Positions 45,639-54,999 of a DNA stretch of 64,000 nucleotides are shown here, one piece after another (position 1 is the first letter of the stretch; every line of letters starts with the position of its first letter). Source of the stretch: Mycobacterium florentinum (GTDB taxonomy: Bacteria; Actinomycetota; Actinomycetes; Mycobacteriales; Mycobacteriaceae); assembly GCF_010730355.1 (NCBI RefSeq), contig NZ_AP022576.1, positions 5,642,001 through 5,706,000 on the forward strand. Reading direction: 5' to 3'. The notes beneath the pieces are model-generated. The model worked only from the letters and a program-made list of their open reading frames with translations, was not told the DNA's origin and searched no databases. The position numbers were made by a program, and so were the translations under genes.

Positions 45639-47681
45639 GTGACCGCGCGCCCCCTTCGGCACAGTACGAGTGGACCGCTGCAGCCGAACGAATTAGCTCA
45701 GGCCGCGGTGATGGGGGCGCTCTGTTCGGTAACCGCAATCATCGCCGCGGTCATCCCGTTCGCTCAGGGCCTCGGGGTGCTGGGCACGGTGCCGATGGGG
45801 TTGCTCGCCTACCGCTTCCGTCCCCGGGTGCTGATCGCCTCGGCCGTCGCCGCGACGATCATCGCCTTTTTGATCTCCGGACTGGGCAGTTCGGCGATGG
45901 TGGTCGATGCCGCCTGGGTCGGCGGGATATGCGGAATCGTCAAACGCAAGGGCCGCGGCGTGCCCACGGTGATTGCCGCGTCCCTGGTCGCCGGATTCAT
46001 CTGGGGTGCGGCCTGGGTGGCCGTGTTCGCAGTGCTAACCCGGTTGCGGCAGTTGATCTTTGGGGTACTGACCGCGAACGTCAACGGTGTCGCCGCATTC
46101 CTGCGCTGGGTGCACTTGCCGCAGGTCGGCGAGACCTTGAAGCGCTGGGTCGCCGAGGGGCTGCAGTACTGGCCGTGGTTGGTGCTGCCGTATTTGGTTT
46201 TCGTGGTCGTGTTGGTGACGCTGATCGGCTGGTCGGCGTTGTCCCGGCTGCTGGAGCGGATGGGCGACATCCCTGATGTGCACAAGCTGGATCCACCCGA
46301 CACCGAGGTGCCCGAGGATGCCGGGATCGGCCCGGTGCCGGTGCGACTGGACCGGGTGCGATTCCGCTATCCCAACGCCGCCAAAGACGCACTGCGCGAA
46401 GTCAGCCTGGAAGTTCGAGGCGGTGAGCACGTCGCGATCACCGGCGCCAACGGCTCCGGCAAGACGACGCTGATGCTGATTCTGGCCGGCCGCAAACCCA
46501 CGTCGGGAACCGTGCACCGCCCCGGCACAGTGGGTTTGGGCGAGCTGGGCGGCACCGCGCTGGTCTTGCAACACCCGAAGAGTCAAGTGCTGGGCACCCG
46601 GGTCGCCGACGATGTGGTGTGGGGCTTACCCCCGGACGCCAAGGTCGATGTCAGCCGATTGCTGCGCGAGGTCGGCCTCGACGACCTCGCCGAAAGCGAC
46701 ACCGCAAGCTTGTCCGGCGGGCAACTCCAGCGCCTGGCGCTCGCCGCGGCACTGGCTCGCGAGCCCGCACTGCTCATCGCCGACGAGGTCACCTCCATGA
46801 TCGATCAGAAGGGCCGCGACGGCCTGCTGAGCGTGATGTCGGGCCTCACCGAGCGGCACCGGACTGCCCTGGTGCACATCACCCACTTCGACGACGAGGC
46901 CGCGACCGCGGACCACACGATCAATCTCAGCGAATCATCGGATAACGCCACCGCGGTGGGGATCGCGGACGCGCCGGCGCCGAGCCCCGCGGTACCGCAC
47001 CGGCACAACGCGGGAGCGATCGAACTCGTCGGCGTCGGGCACGAATATGCCAGTGGCACACCGTGGGCCAAGACCGCGCTGCGCGACATCAACTTTGTCG
47101 CCGAACAGGGTGACGGTGTCTTGATCCACGGCGACAACGGCTCGGGCAAGTCAACGCTGGGATGGATCATGGCCGGGTTGACCGTTCCCACCACGGGTTC
47201 CTGCCTGATCGACGGTGAGCCCACCGATGAGCACGTCGGCGTGGTGGCGTTGGCTTTCCAGTCGGCCCGGCTGCAATTGATGCGCAGCCACGTCAACCTG
47301 GAAGTGGCTTCGGCAGCGGGCTTTTCGCATCACGACGAAGACCGCGTGGCTGCCGCGCTGGGCCTGGTCGGGCTGCAGCCGGCGTTGGCCCAACGGCGCA
47401 TCGACCAGCTCAGCGGCGGCCAGATGCGCCGCGTAGTGCTGGCCGGACTCTTGGCGCGATCGCCGCGAGCGCTGATCCTCGACGAGCCACTGGCGGGACT
47501 GGATATCGCCAGCCAGCGCGGCTTGCTGACGCTGCTGGAGCGCCTGCGTCGTGAACAGGGTCTGACCCTGGTGGTTATTTCGCACGACAGCGTCGGCCTG
47601 GAGGGAATCTGCCCGCGCACCTTGCATTTGCACGACGGAGTCCTGGAAACCGTGCCGACCACGACCGGGGGCGTGGCATGA
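45639..47681 (+). CDS. ECF transporter: membrane domain fused to two ABC ATPases
   Basis: A 680-residue protein like Mtb Rv2326c. Residues 1-210 form a membrane domain with about six helices (S-component-like). ATPase 1 (about 230-430) has [22 protein letters not shown] and LLIADEVTS. ATPase 2 (about 460-675) has [23 protein letters not shown] and [12 protein letters not shown]. Both nucleotide sites look intact. The GTG at 45639 begins [10 protein letters not shown] as in Rv2326c. With EcfT next door it makes a complete vitamin or micronutrient importer; the substrate is unknown. Confidence 0.92.
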   Translation: MTARPLRHSTSGPLQPNELAQAAVMGALCSVTAIIAAVIPFAQGLGVLGTVPMGLLAYRFRPRVLIASAVAATIIAFLISGLGSSAMVVDAAWVGGICGIVKRKGRGVPTVIAASLVAGFIWGAAWVAVFAVLTRLRQLIFGVLTANVNGVAAFLRWVHLPQVGETLKRWVAEGLQYWPWLVLPYLVFVVVLVTLIGWSALSRLLERMGDIPDVHKLDPPDTEVPEDAGIGPVPVRLDRVRFRYPNAAKDALREVSLEVRGGEHVAITGANGSGKTTLMLILAGRKPTSGTVHRPGTVGLGELGGTALVLQHPKSQVLGTRVADDVVWGLPPDAKVDVSRLLREVGLDDLAESDTASLSGGQLQRLALAAALAREPALLIADEVTSMIDQKGRDGLLSVMSGLTERHRTALVHITHFDDEAATADHTINLSESSDNATAVGIADAPAPSPAVPHRHNAGAIELVGVGHEYASGTPWAKTALRDINFVAEQGDGVLIHGDNGSGKSTLGWIMAGLTVPTTGSCLIDGEPTDEHVGVVALAFQSARLQLMRSHVNLEVASAAGFSHHDEDRVAAALGLVGLQPALAQRRIDQLSGGQMRRVVLAGLLARSPRALILDEPLAGLDIASQRGLLTLLERLRREQGLTLVVISHDSVGLEGICPRTLHLHDGVLETVPTTTGGVA

Positions 47682-48538
47682 CCGAGACTGCTTCACCGCC
47701 CGCCGACAAGAGTCAGACCAAGCGTCCCTCTCGCCCGGTCGTGCTGTTGGTCCCGGTGCCCGGAAACACCGTCATGCACCGATTGTGGGCCGGCACCAAA
47801 CTCCTCGTTGTTGTCGGCGCCGCGGTGCTGCTGACCTTCTATCCGGGTTGGGTGACGATCGGACTCCTCGGGGGTCTGACCGTGGCGGCGGTATGGCTTG
47901 CACACATTCCACGCGGCGCCCTGCCCACGGTGCCGCGCTGGCTGTGGCTGGTGATGGGGCTGGGCTTTGTGACCGCCGCGCTGTCCGGCGGTAGTCCGAT
48001 GATTTGGGTGGGCGGGCTCCACGTCGCGCTGGGCGGATCGTTGCACTTTCTGCGGATGACCGCGCTGACCATCCTGCTGATCACCCTCGGCGCCATTGTT
48101 TCCTGGACGACGAATGTCGCCGAAATCGGGCCCGCGCTAGCAACTTTGGGCCGCCCATTCAAGATATTCCGGATCCCGGTCGACGAATGGGCGGCGGCGT
48201 TGGCACTCGCGTTGCGCGCCTTCCCGATGTTGATCGAGGAATTCCAGGTGCTCTATGCGGCTCGCCGGCTACGTCCCAAGGAAGTGCCGCCCACCCGCAG
48301 GGCTCGGCGCAAGCAGCAGGGCCGTGAGGTGATCGACCTGTTGGCGACGGCCATGGTCGTGACATTGCGGCGCGCCGACGAGATGGGCGATGCGATCACC
48401 GCTCGAGGTGGGGCGGGCCAGCTCGCCGCATCTCCCGCCCGCCCGAAACCGGCCGACTGGGTGACACTGGCCCTCTTTGTCGCGGCGGGCGCCGCGTCGG
48501 TGGTGCTCGAGACGATGCTGCATCTCACCCCGCTTTGA
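47678..48538 (+). CDS. ecfT: ECF transporter T component
   Basis: A 286-residue CbiQ/EcfT-type membrane protein (Rv2325c-like). After a polar N-terminus there are hydrophobic segments at about 40-60, 66-90, 92-110 and 125-155, then the coupling helices with Ala-Arg motifs ([13 protein letters not shown] and [15 protein letters not shown]) that contact the ATPases. A final helix ends the protein. ATGA overlap with the ATPase gene. Confidence 0.92.
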   Translation: MTETASPPADKSQTKRPSRPVVLLVPVPGNTVMHRLWAGTKLLVVVGAAVLLTFYPGWVTIGLLGGLTVAAVWLAHIPRGALPTVPRWLWLVMGLGFVTAALSGGSPMIWVGGLHVALGGSLHFLRMTALTILLITLGAIVSWTTNVAEIGPALATLGRPFKIFRIPVDEWAAALALALRAFPMLIEEFQVLYAARRLRPKEVPPTRRARRKQQGREVIDLLATAMVVTLRRADEMGDAITARGGAGQLAASPARPKPADWVTLALFVAAGAASVVLETMLHLTPL

Positions 48539-48564
48539 CGAGGCTCTTCGCGTAGCGTAGGCGC

Positions 48565-49017
48565 GTGGCCGACATCCAGCGCACTCGTATCATTGCGGCT
48601 CGCGTGCAAGAAGTCTGGGATGTGCTGGCCGACTTCGGCGCCATCAGTGCGTGGGCCGCCAACGTCGACCACTCCTGCATCCTGTATTCGGGCGCCGACG
48701 GAGCAGCGATCGGTACGACGAGGCGAGTGCAGGTCAAACGTGACACCCTCGTCGAGCGCATCACGGAGTTCGACCCGCCACACGCGCTCGCCTACGACAT
48801 CGAGGGCCTGCCCCGGCTGCTGGGCCGGGTGAGCAACCGTTGGACGCTCGCGGTGAGTTCCGGCGATGCGACCGCCGTGACACTGACCAGCACGGTCGAA
48901 ATCGGGCCTCGCGCACCTCAACAGCTGGCCGAGCGCGTGGTGTGTCGCGTCGCTGTACGACAGTCCGATTCGATGCTCGCCGGGCTCGCAAACCGATTGG
49001 AGAATGCGCGTGTCTGA
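48565..49017 (+). CDS. SRPBCC (START-like) family protein
   Basis: A 150-residue polyketide-cyclase/START-like protein: ARVQEVWDVLADFGAISAWAANVDHSCIL at the start, VERITEFDPPHALAYDIEGLPRLL in the middle, and a long C-terminal helix. A hydrophobic ligand cavity is likely but the ligand is unknown. GTG start 27 bases after ecfT. Its end overlaps the sulfatase start, implying coupled translation. Confidence 0.78.
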   Translation: MADIQRTRIIAARVQEVWDVLADFGAISAWAANVDHSCILYSGADGAAIGTTRRVQVKRDTLVERITEFDPPHALAYDIEGLPRLLGRVSNRWTLAVSSGDATAVTLTSTVEIGPRAPQQLAERVVCRVAVRQSDSMLAGLANRLENARV

Positions 49018-50806
49018 TCGCCCCGACATCGTCATCCTGATGACCGACGAGGAACGTGCGGTGCCACCGTACGAGACGTCCGGCGTGCTCGCCTGGCGCG
49101 ATCGAATATTGCTGGGGCGCAAGTGGTTCGATGATCACGGCGTCAGTTTCGGCCGGCACTACACCGGCTCGCTGGCCTGCGTGCCCAGCCGCCCGACCAT
49201 CTTCACCGGGCAGTATCCGGACTTGCACGGCGTCACCCAGACCGACGGCATCGGGAAGACTGCCGACGATTCCCGCATGCGCTGGCTGCGCCGGGGCGAG
49301 GTGCCCACCCTGGGCAACTGGTTTCGCGCGGCCGGATACGACACGCACTACGACGGCAAGTGGCACATCTCGCACGCGGATCTGACCGATCCCGACACCG
49401 GCCGTTCGCTGGCCACCAACGACGACGACGGCGTCGTCGACCCGGCCGCGGTGCGGCGCTACCTTGACGCGGATCCGCTTGGGCCGTATGGCTTTTCCGG
49501 ATGGGTCGGCCCGGAGCCGCACGGGGCGCTGCTGGGCAATGCCGGCATTCGCCGCGATCCACTGATCGCCGATCGCGTCGTCGCCTGGCTCACCGACCGC
49601 TACGCCCGCCGTCGCGCCGGCGACCCCGCCGCGCTGCGTCCGTTCCTGCTGGTCGCCAGCTTCGTCAACCCCCACGACATCGTGCTGTTCCCGCTGTGGT
49701 CGCGCCGCAGTCCGGTCAAGCCGTCACCGCTGGACCCGCCTCCGATCGCCCCGGCACCCACCGCCGACGAAGACCTGTCGACCAAGCCGGCCGCGCAAAT
49801 CGCGTTCCGCGAGGCCTATTACTCGGGCTACGGGCCGGCGCCCGCGATCGACCGGACCTATGAGCGCGGCGCGCAGCGCTACCGCGATCTGTATTACCGC
49901 CTGCATGCCGAGGTGGACGGGCCGATCGATCGCGTCCGGCGCGCCGTCACCGAAGGTGGTTCGGACGACGCCGTTTTGGTGCGTACCGCCGATCACGGCG
50001 ATCTGCTGGGCGCCCATGGCGGGCTGCATCAGAAATGGTTCAACCTCTATGACGAGGCCACCCGCGTGCCCTTCGTCATCGCCCGCATCGGTGCGCGCGC
50101 GACGCAGCCCCGGGTGGTGACGGCGCCGACGTCGCATGTCGACCTGGTGCCGACGCTGCTGGGAGCCGCGGGCGTCGATGTCGCGGAAGTGGCTGCGACG
50201 CTGGCCGAGTCGTTCTCGGAGGTGCACGATTTGCCGGGCCGCGATCTGATGCCGGTCGTCGACGGCGCACCCGCCGACGACACGCGGGCCGTCTACCTGA
50301 TGACCCGCGACAACATGCTCGAAGGCGACAGCGGTGCGTCGGGTCTGGCCCGCCGCCTCAAGCAGACGGCCAATCCGCCTGCGCCGCTGCGTATCCGGGT
50401 GCCGGCGCACACCGCGTCGAATTTCGAAGGCCTGGTTGTCCAGGTCGACGAAGCCGGAGGCGATGGGCACCTGTGGAAGCTGGTCCGCACCTTCGACGAT
50501 CCTGGCACCTGGACCGAACCGGGCGTTCGCCATCTGGCGGCCAATGGCATTGGGGGAGAAGCGTATCGGACGTCCCCGCTGGATGATCAGTGGGAGCTTT
50601 ACGACCTGACCGCCGACCCGATCGAAGCCGACAACCGCTGGACGGATCCGCAGCTACACGACCTGCGCCAGCACCTGCGGATGCAGCTGAAGCAGGCCCG
50701 GGCGAGTTCGGTGCCGGAACGAAACCAGCCGTGGCCCTACGCAACTCGCCGGCCAGCGTCTCGGCCCTCGCGGCGCCCCATGCTGACGTTCCGCCCGCGA
50801 GCGTAA
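49010..50806 (+). CDS. Sulfatase-like hydrolase (formylglycine type)
   Basis: A 598-residue alkaline-phosphatase-superfamily enzyme. C57-V-P-S-R61 is the motif converted to formylglycine in active type I sulfatases. Metal ligands are suggested by DIVILMTDEER at the start and TADHGDLLGAHGGLHQKW (about 328-345). The GTG at 49010 is preferred: GGAGA ends 6 bases upstream, whereas the ATG at 49004 touches it. The C-terminal 30 residues are Arg/Pro-rich and the stop lies inside a hairpin. The natural substrate, possibly a sulfate or phosphonate ester, is unknown. No signal peptide. Confidence 0.88.
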   Translation: MSDRPDIVILMTDEERAVPPYETSGVLAWRDRILLGRKWFDDHGVSFGRHYTGSLACVPSRPTIFTGQYPDLHGVTQTDGIGKTADDSRMRWLRRGEVPTLGNWFRAAGYDTHYDGKWHISHADLTDPDTGRSLATNDDDGVVDPAAVRRYLDADPLGPYGFSGWVGPEPHGALLGNAGIRRDPLIADRVVAWLTDRYARRRAGDPAALRPFLLVASFVNPHDIVLFPLWSRRSPVKPSPLDPPPIAPAPTADEDLSTKPAAQIAFREAYYSGYGPAPAIDRTYERGAQRYRDLYYRLHAEVDGPIDRVRRAVTEGGSDDAVLVRTADHGDLLGAHGGLHQKWFNLYDEATRVPFVIARIGARATQPRVVTAPTSHVDLVPTLLGAAGVDVAEVAATLAESFSEVHDLPGRDLMPVVDGAPADDTRAVYLMTRDNMLEGDSGASGLARRLKQTANPPAPLRIRVPAHTASNFEGLVVQVDEAGGDGHLWKLVRTFDDPGTWTEPGVRHLAANGIGGEAYRTSPLDDQWELYDLTADPIEADNRWTDPQLHDLRQHLRMQLKQARASSVPERNQPWPYATRRPASRPSRRPMLTFRPRA

Positions 50807-50853
50807 CGCCACGGCGGAAAATCAACCGAAATATCGCCGTGGCGTTACGCTCG
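50798..50853. terminator. Long perfect hairpin between sulfatase and lrp genes
   Basis: A perfect 19-bp inverted repeat (50798-50816 with 50835-50853) around an AT-rich 18-base loop. It begins inside the sulfatase stop region and ends 17 bases before the stop of the convergent lrp gene, so it can terminate both. No U-tract. Confidence 0.75.
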
Positions 50854-50870
50854 GCGCACCACGCGCTCAA

Positions 50871-51317
50871 CTACGTCCGCATCCGGTCGATGAGGTTCGA
50901 CAGCACGACGATGCTTTCACTGCGTTCGATGTCGGCACTCTCCCGGATGCGTTCCAGTACGGACTCCAGGTGGCGCATGTCGCGGGCCAGCACATGCACG
51001 ATGGCGTCCGACGTACCGGTCACCGTCGCCGCGCTGACCACCTCGGGCATGTCCACCCAGGCCGCCCGCAACTGATCGGGCGCGATGGTGCCGTGGCAGT
51101 ACACCTGCACGTAGGCTTCGGTGTTCCAGCCGAGCGCATTGCGGTCGACGACGGTGGTGAATCCCCTGATCACGCCGCTGTCGAGCATCCGGTCGACGCG
51201 ACGCTTCACCGCCGGGGCGGACAAATTCACCTTCTCGCCGATCTCGGCGAAGGTGGCCCGCGCATGCTCGGTGAGTTCGGTGAGGATGCGTTCGTCGGTG
51301 TCATCCAGGCGGTCCAT
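50871..51317 (-). CDS. Lrp/AsnC family regulator
   Basis: A 148-residue regulator (Rv2324-like). The N-terminal helix-turn-helix reads LTEHARATFAEIGEKVNLSAPAVKRRVDRML. The C-terminal RAM domain (about 65-140) binds an amino acid. It is divergent from ddaH-rocD-rocE across 101 bases, so it very likely controls the arginine/ornithine operon, as expected of Lrp-type regulators of amino-acid breakdown. GAGGGG precedes the ATG. Confidence 0.92.
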   Translation of the reverse strand: MDRLDDTDERILTELTEHARATFAEIGEKVNLSAPAVKRRVDRMLDSGVIRGFTTVVDRNALGWNTEAYVQVYCHGTIAPDQLRAAWVDMPEVVSAATVTGTSDAIVHVLARDMRHLESVLERIRESADIERSESIVVLSNLIDRMRT

Positions 51318-51418
51318 CGCCCCTCACTTCAGGCCTACACAATAAATCGCTGTAATCGCCACTCTAGCGCAATAGATCGTTCATAGACACGCAAGAATCG
51401 GCGTTTGATTGTGTCCAG

Positions 51419-52315
51419 ATGCCAAAATACCCTGGAAATATGACGGATTACTATGTCGACCCGGCGCCACACCCCGTGCCCGCGGCATGGCAAGACGCCG
51501 CGCCCCAGCGGTCCAGAACAGCTCAGACACGTCGGTATGCGATGACGCCGCCGGCCTACTTCGCGGTCGAGTACGCGATCAACCCCTGGATGGACACCAG
51601 CGCACCCGTCGACGTCGACATCGCGCACACACAGTGGGAAGTTCTTCGGCAGACCTACCTGGCGCTCGGCCACCGCGTCGACATCATCGAGCCGGTGCGT
51701 GGCCTGCCGGATATGGTCTACGCCGCCAATGGCGGCTTCATTGCGGGCGACGTCGCGATCGTCGCGCGATTCCGTTATGTGGAGCGGGCCGGCGAGGCGG
51801 CGGCCTACGGCGAGTGGATGTCGTCAATGGGCTTTCAGCCGGTCAGCACCCGCTTCATCAACGAGGGCCAGGGCGACCTGCTGATGGTGGGCGAAATGGT
51901 GTTGGCCGGTTACGGTTTTCGCACCGACCCGCGCGCCCACGCCGAGATCTCGGCGGCACTGCGCATGCCGGTCGTCTCGCTCGAACTGGTAGACCCACGG
52001 TTCTACCATCTTGATACCGCACTCGCCGTCCTTGACGATCACACGATCGCCTTCTACCCTCCGGCGTTCAGCGTGGCGGCGCAGGACCAGCTGCACGCAC
52101 TGTTCCCCGACGCTATCGTGGTGGGCAGCGCGGACGCCTACGTGCTGGGCCTCAATGTGGTGTCCGACGGCTTGCATGTCGTGCACCCCTGCGCCGCAAC
52201 GGGTTTCGCTGTCCAGTTGCGGGAGGCGGGCTTTGAGCCCGTCGGCGTCGACCTTTCCGAGCTGCTCAAGGGGGGCGGCTCAGTGAAGTGCTGCACATTG
52301 GAGGTGTTTCAATGA
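51419..52315 (+). CDS. ddaH: Amidinotransferase-fold hydrolase annotated as dimethylargininase
   Basis: A 298-residue guanidine-modifying enzyme (Rv2323c-like). Conserved parts are NPWMD near residue 55, GLPDMVYAANGGFI, INEGQGDLLMVG, DPRFYHLDTALAVLDD with the catalytic His, and GGGSVKCCTLEVF with the catalytic Cys at the C-terminus. DDAH makes citrulline from methylarginines. The adjacent ornithine aminotransferase would fit better with a product of ornithine, so an arginine-hydrolase role is also possible. The start is uncertain: an ATG at 51440 is an alternative and neither has a good ribosome site. ATGA overlap with rocD. Confidence 0.86.
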   Translation: MPKYPGNMTDYYVDPAPHPVPAAWQDAAPQRSRTAQTRRYAMTPPAYFAVEYAINPWMDTSAPVDVDIAHTQWEVLRQTYLALGHRVDIIEPVRGLPDMVYAANGGFIAGDVAIVARFRYVERAGEAAAYGEWMSSMGFQPVSTRFINEGQGDLLMVGEMVLAGYGFRTDPRAHAEISAALRMPVVSLELVDPRFYHLDTALAVLDDHTIAFYPPAFSVAAQDQLHALFPDAIVVGSADAYVLGLNVVSDGLHVVHPCAATGFAVQLREAGFEPVGVDLSELLKGGGSVKCCTLEVFQ

Positions 52316-53544
52316 CGATTCTCGACGACCAGACTTCGATTGCCACCAACGATGCGATATCGCTCGTCGAAGAATATGCAGCGCACAACTATTCGCCGCT
52401 GCCCGTGGTCGCCGCCAGCGCCGAGGGTGCCTGGATCACCGACGTCGACGGCCGTCGCTACCTGGATTGCCTGGCCGCGTACTCGGCGGTCAACTTCGGC
52501 CACCGCAACCCCGAGATCACTGCGACCGCGCATGCCCAGCTCGACACCGTCACGCTGGTCAGTCGCGCCTTCCACGCCGCGAATCTGGGACCGTTCTGCG
52601 CCGGGCTGGCCCGGCTGTGCGGCAAAGACATGGTGCTGCCGATGAATTCGGGCGCCGAAGCCGTCGAGAGCGGCCTCAAGGTCGCACGCAAGTGGGGCGC
52701 CGACGTCAAGGGCGTGCCCGAGGGCCGCGCGAACATTGTGGTGGCCGAGAACAATTTCCACGGCCGCACGATCAGCATCGTCAGCTTCTCGTCGGACCCG
52801 ACGGCGCGGGGCGGCTTCGGCCCGTTCACGCCCGGGTTCCGTGCGGTGCCCTTCGGCGATGCCGCCGCGTTGGCCGGCGCGATCGACGAGAACACCGTCG
52901 CGGTGCTGATCGAACCGATCCAGGGTGAGGCCGGCATCGTGGTCCCGCCCGACGACTATCTGCCGGCCGTTCGTGCGCAGTGCACCGAACACAACGTGCT
53001 GATGATCGCCGACGAAATCCAGTCCGGGCTGGCGCGCACCGGCTACACCTTCGCCTGTGACCGCTGGGGCGTCGTGCCCGACGTCTATCTGCTCGGCAAG
53101 GCGCTGGGCGGCGGCGTCGTTCCGCTGTCGGCGGTCGTCGCCGACCGCGACATTCTCGGCGTGCTGCATCCGGGCGAGCACGGCTCGACGTTCGGGGGCA
53201 ACCCGCTGGCCGCCGCGATCGGTACCACGGTGGTCGCCATGCTGGCGCGGGGCGAATTCCAGGCCCGCTCGGCCGAGTTGGGCGCGCACCTGCATCGGCG
53301 GTTGCGGGGCTTGGTCGGTGACGGTGTGATCGCGGTGCGCGGCTTCGGCCTGTGGGCCGGTGTCGATATCGAGCCGGCTCTGGGCACCGGCAAGGAAATC
53401 AGCGTGCGGCTGGCCGAGCGCGGTGTGCTGGTGAAAGACACTCACGGTTCGACGCTGCGGTTCGCCCCACCGCTGGTGATTACCGAGCAGGAGATCGACT
53501 GGGCGGTCGACCAGTTCGCTGGCGTATTGCGAGAGGCTGCATAA
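52312..53544 (+). CDS. rocD: Ornithine aminotransferase
   Basis: A 410-residue class III PLP aminotransferase that converts ornithine to glutamate semialdehyde. Visible: NSGAEAVESGLKVARKWG, ENNFHGRTISIVSFSSD, VLIEPIQGEAGIVVP, MIADEIQSGLARTG and LGKALGGGVVPLSA with the PLP lysine, then GEHGSTFGGNPLA. The gene is intact in one frame; in M. tuberculosis H37Rv it is annotated as two pieces, rocD1 and rocD2. The ATG at 52312 overlaps the ddaH stop (ATGA). Confidence 0.96.
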   Translation: MTILDDQTSIATNDAISLVEEYAAHNYSPLPVVAASAEGAWITDVDGRRYLDCLAAYSAVNFGHRNPEITATAHAQLDTVTLVSRAFHAANLGPFCAGLARLCGKDMVLPMNSGAEAVESGLKVARKWGADVKGVPEGRANIVVAENNFHGRTISIVSFSSDPTARGGFGPFTPGFRAVPFGDAAALAGAIDENTVAVLIEPIQGEAGIVVPPDDYLPAVRAQCTEHNVLMIADEIQSGLARTGYTFACDRWGVVPDVYLLGKALGGGVVPLSAVVADRDILGVLHPGEHGSTFGGNPLAAAIGTTVVAMLARGEFQARSAELGAHLHRRLRGLVGDGVIAVRGFGLWAGVDIEPALGTGKEISVRLAERGVLVKDTHGSTLRFAPPLVITEQEIDWAVDQFAGVLREAA

Positions 53545-53571
53545 TCAGCTGATCCAGCATAAGGGGGGCAT

Positions 53572-54999
53572 TTGCCAGCCAGCTCGATCAGTCTGAGCCA
53601 ACAGATGCTGCGTCGGCGCCCGGCGGTCGGCGCACCCGTCGCGCACGGAGCCGCGGGTCACCTCAAGCGCGGCATCGGCACGTTCGAGCTCACCATGATC
53701 GGGGTCGGCTCGACGATCGGCACCGGCATCTTCTTCGTGCTGTCGCAGGCGGTGCCGGAAGCCGGACCATCGGTAATCGTCTCCTTCATCATCGCGGGGA
53801 TCGCGGCCGGGCTCGCCGCCATCTGCTATGCCGAATTGGCGGCGGCCGTGCCGGTGGCGGGCTCCTCGTACTCGTACGCGTACACCACGCTGGGTGAGGC
53901 CGTCGCGGTCGCGGTGGCGGCCTGCCTGCTGCTCGAATACGGGGTGGCCACGGCCGCGGTCTCGGTGGGCTGGAGCGGCTACGTCAACAAGTTGCTGCAC
54001 AACCTTTTTGAATTCCAGATCCCGCATGCGCTGTCCGCGGCGCCCTGGGATTCCGACCCCGGCTACGTCAATCTGCCGGCGATCCTGCTGATCGCCATGT
54101 GTGCGCTGTTGCTGATTCGCGGCGCCAGCGAATCGGCGCGGGTCAACGCGATCATGGTGCTGACCAAGCTGGGCGTGCTGGGCATGTTCGTGATCATCGC
54201 GTTCACCGCCTTTGACACCAACCAGCTCAAGGACTTTGCCCCGTTCGGGGTTTCGGGCATCGGCGCGGCGGCGGGCACGATCTTCTTCTCGTTCATCGGC
54301 CTTGACGCGGTATCGACGGCGGGCGAGGAGGTGAAGGACCCGCAGAAGACCATGCCGCGCGCACTAATCGCGGCGCTCGCGATCGTCACCACCGTCTACG
54401 TCCTTGTCGCGGTGGCCGCGCTGGGCACCCAGCCGTGGCAGGCCTTCGCCGGGCAAGAGGACGCCGGACTGGCCACCATCCTCGACAACGTCACCCACCA
54501 AGGCTGGGCCAGCACGATTCTGTGCGCGGGCGCGGTGATTTCGATCTTCACCGTCACCCTGATCACGATGTTCGGCCAGACCCGCATCCTGTACGCGATG
54601 GGCCGTGACGGGCTGCTGTCGTCGCGATTCGCGACGATCAACACGCGCACGATGACTCCGGTGACGAACACGGTGATCGTGGCGATCGCCGCCGGGACGT
54701 TGGGCGGCTTCATCCCGCTGGACGAGCTGGCGGACATGGTGTCCATCGGTACGCTGACCGCGTTCATCGTCGTCGCGGTCGGCGTGATCATCCTGCGGGT
54801 GCGCGAGCCGGACCTGCCGCGCCCGTTCAAAGTGCCCGGTTACCCTGTCACGCCGGTGCTTTCGGTGCTGGCCTGCGGCTACATCCTCGCCAGTCTGCAC
54901 TGGTACACCTGGATCGCGTTCAGCGGCTGGATCTTCGTGGCGTTGATCTTCTACTTCGTGTGGGGGCGCCACCACAGCGCACTGAACGACGCCGACTAA
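53572..54999 (+). CDS. rocE: Cationic amino acid permease
   Basis: A 475-residue APC-superfamily transporter with about 12 helices. HLKRGIGTFELTMIGVGSTIGTGIFFVLS is the classic TM1 region, and GTIFFSFIGLDAVSTAGEEVKDPQKTMPRAL is the TM6-7 hallmark of the cationic amino acid transporter group. The TTG start follows AAGGGGGG. It is the third gene of the ddaH-rocD-rocE unit and likely imports arginine or ornithine. It overlaps the convergent uspC by 4 bases. Confidence 0.92.
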   Translation: MPASSISLSQQMLRRRPAVGAPVAHGAAGHLKRGIGTFELTMIGVGSTIGTGIFFVLSQAVPEAGPSVIVSFIIAGIAAGLAAICYAELAAAVPVAGSSYSYAYTTLGEAVAVAVAACLLLEYGVATAAVSVGWSGYVNKLLHNLFEFQIPHALSAAPWDSDPGYVNLPAILLIAMCALLLIRGASESARVNAIMVLTKLGVLGMFVIIAFTAFDTNQLKDFAPFGVSGIGAAAGTIFFSFIGLDAVSTAGEEVKDPQKTMPRALIAALAIVTTVYVLVAVAALGTQPWQAFAGQEDAGLATILDNVTHQGWASTILCAGAVISIFTVTLITMFGQTRILYAMGRDGLLSSRFATINTRTMTPVTNTVIVAIAAGTLGGFIPLDELADMVSIGTLTAFIVVAVGVIILRVREPDLPRPFKVPGYPVTPVLSVLACGYILASLHWYTWIAFSGWIFVALIFYFVWGRHHSALNDAD

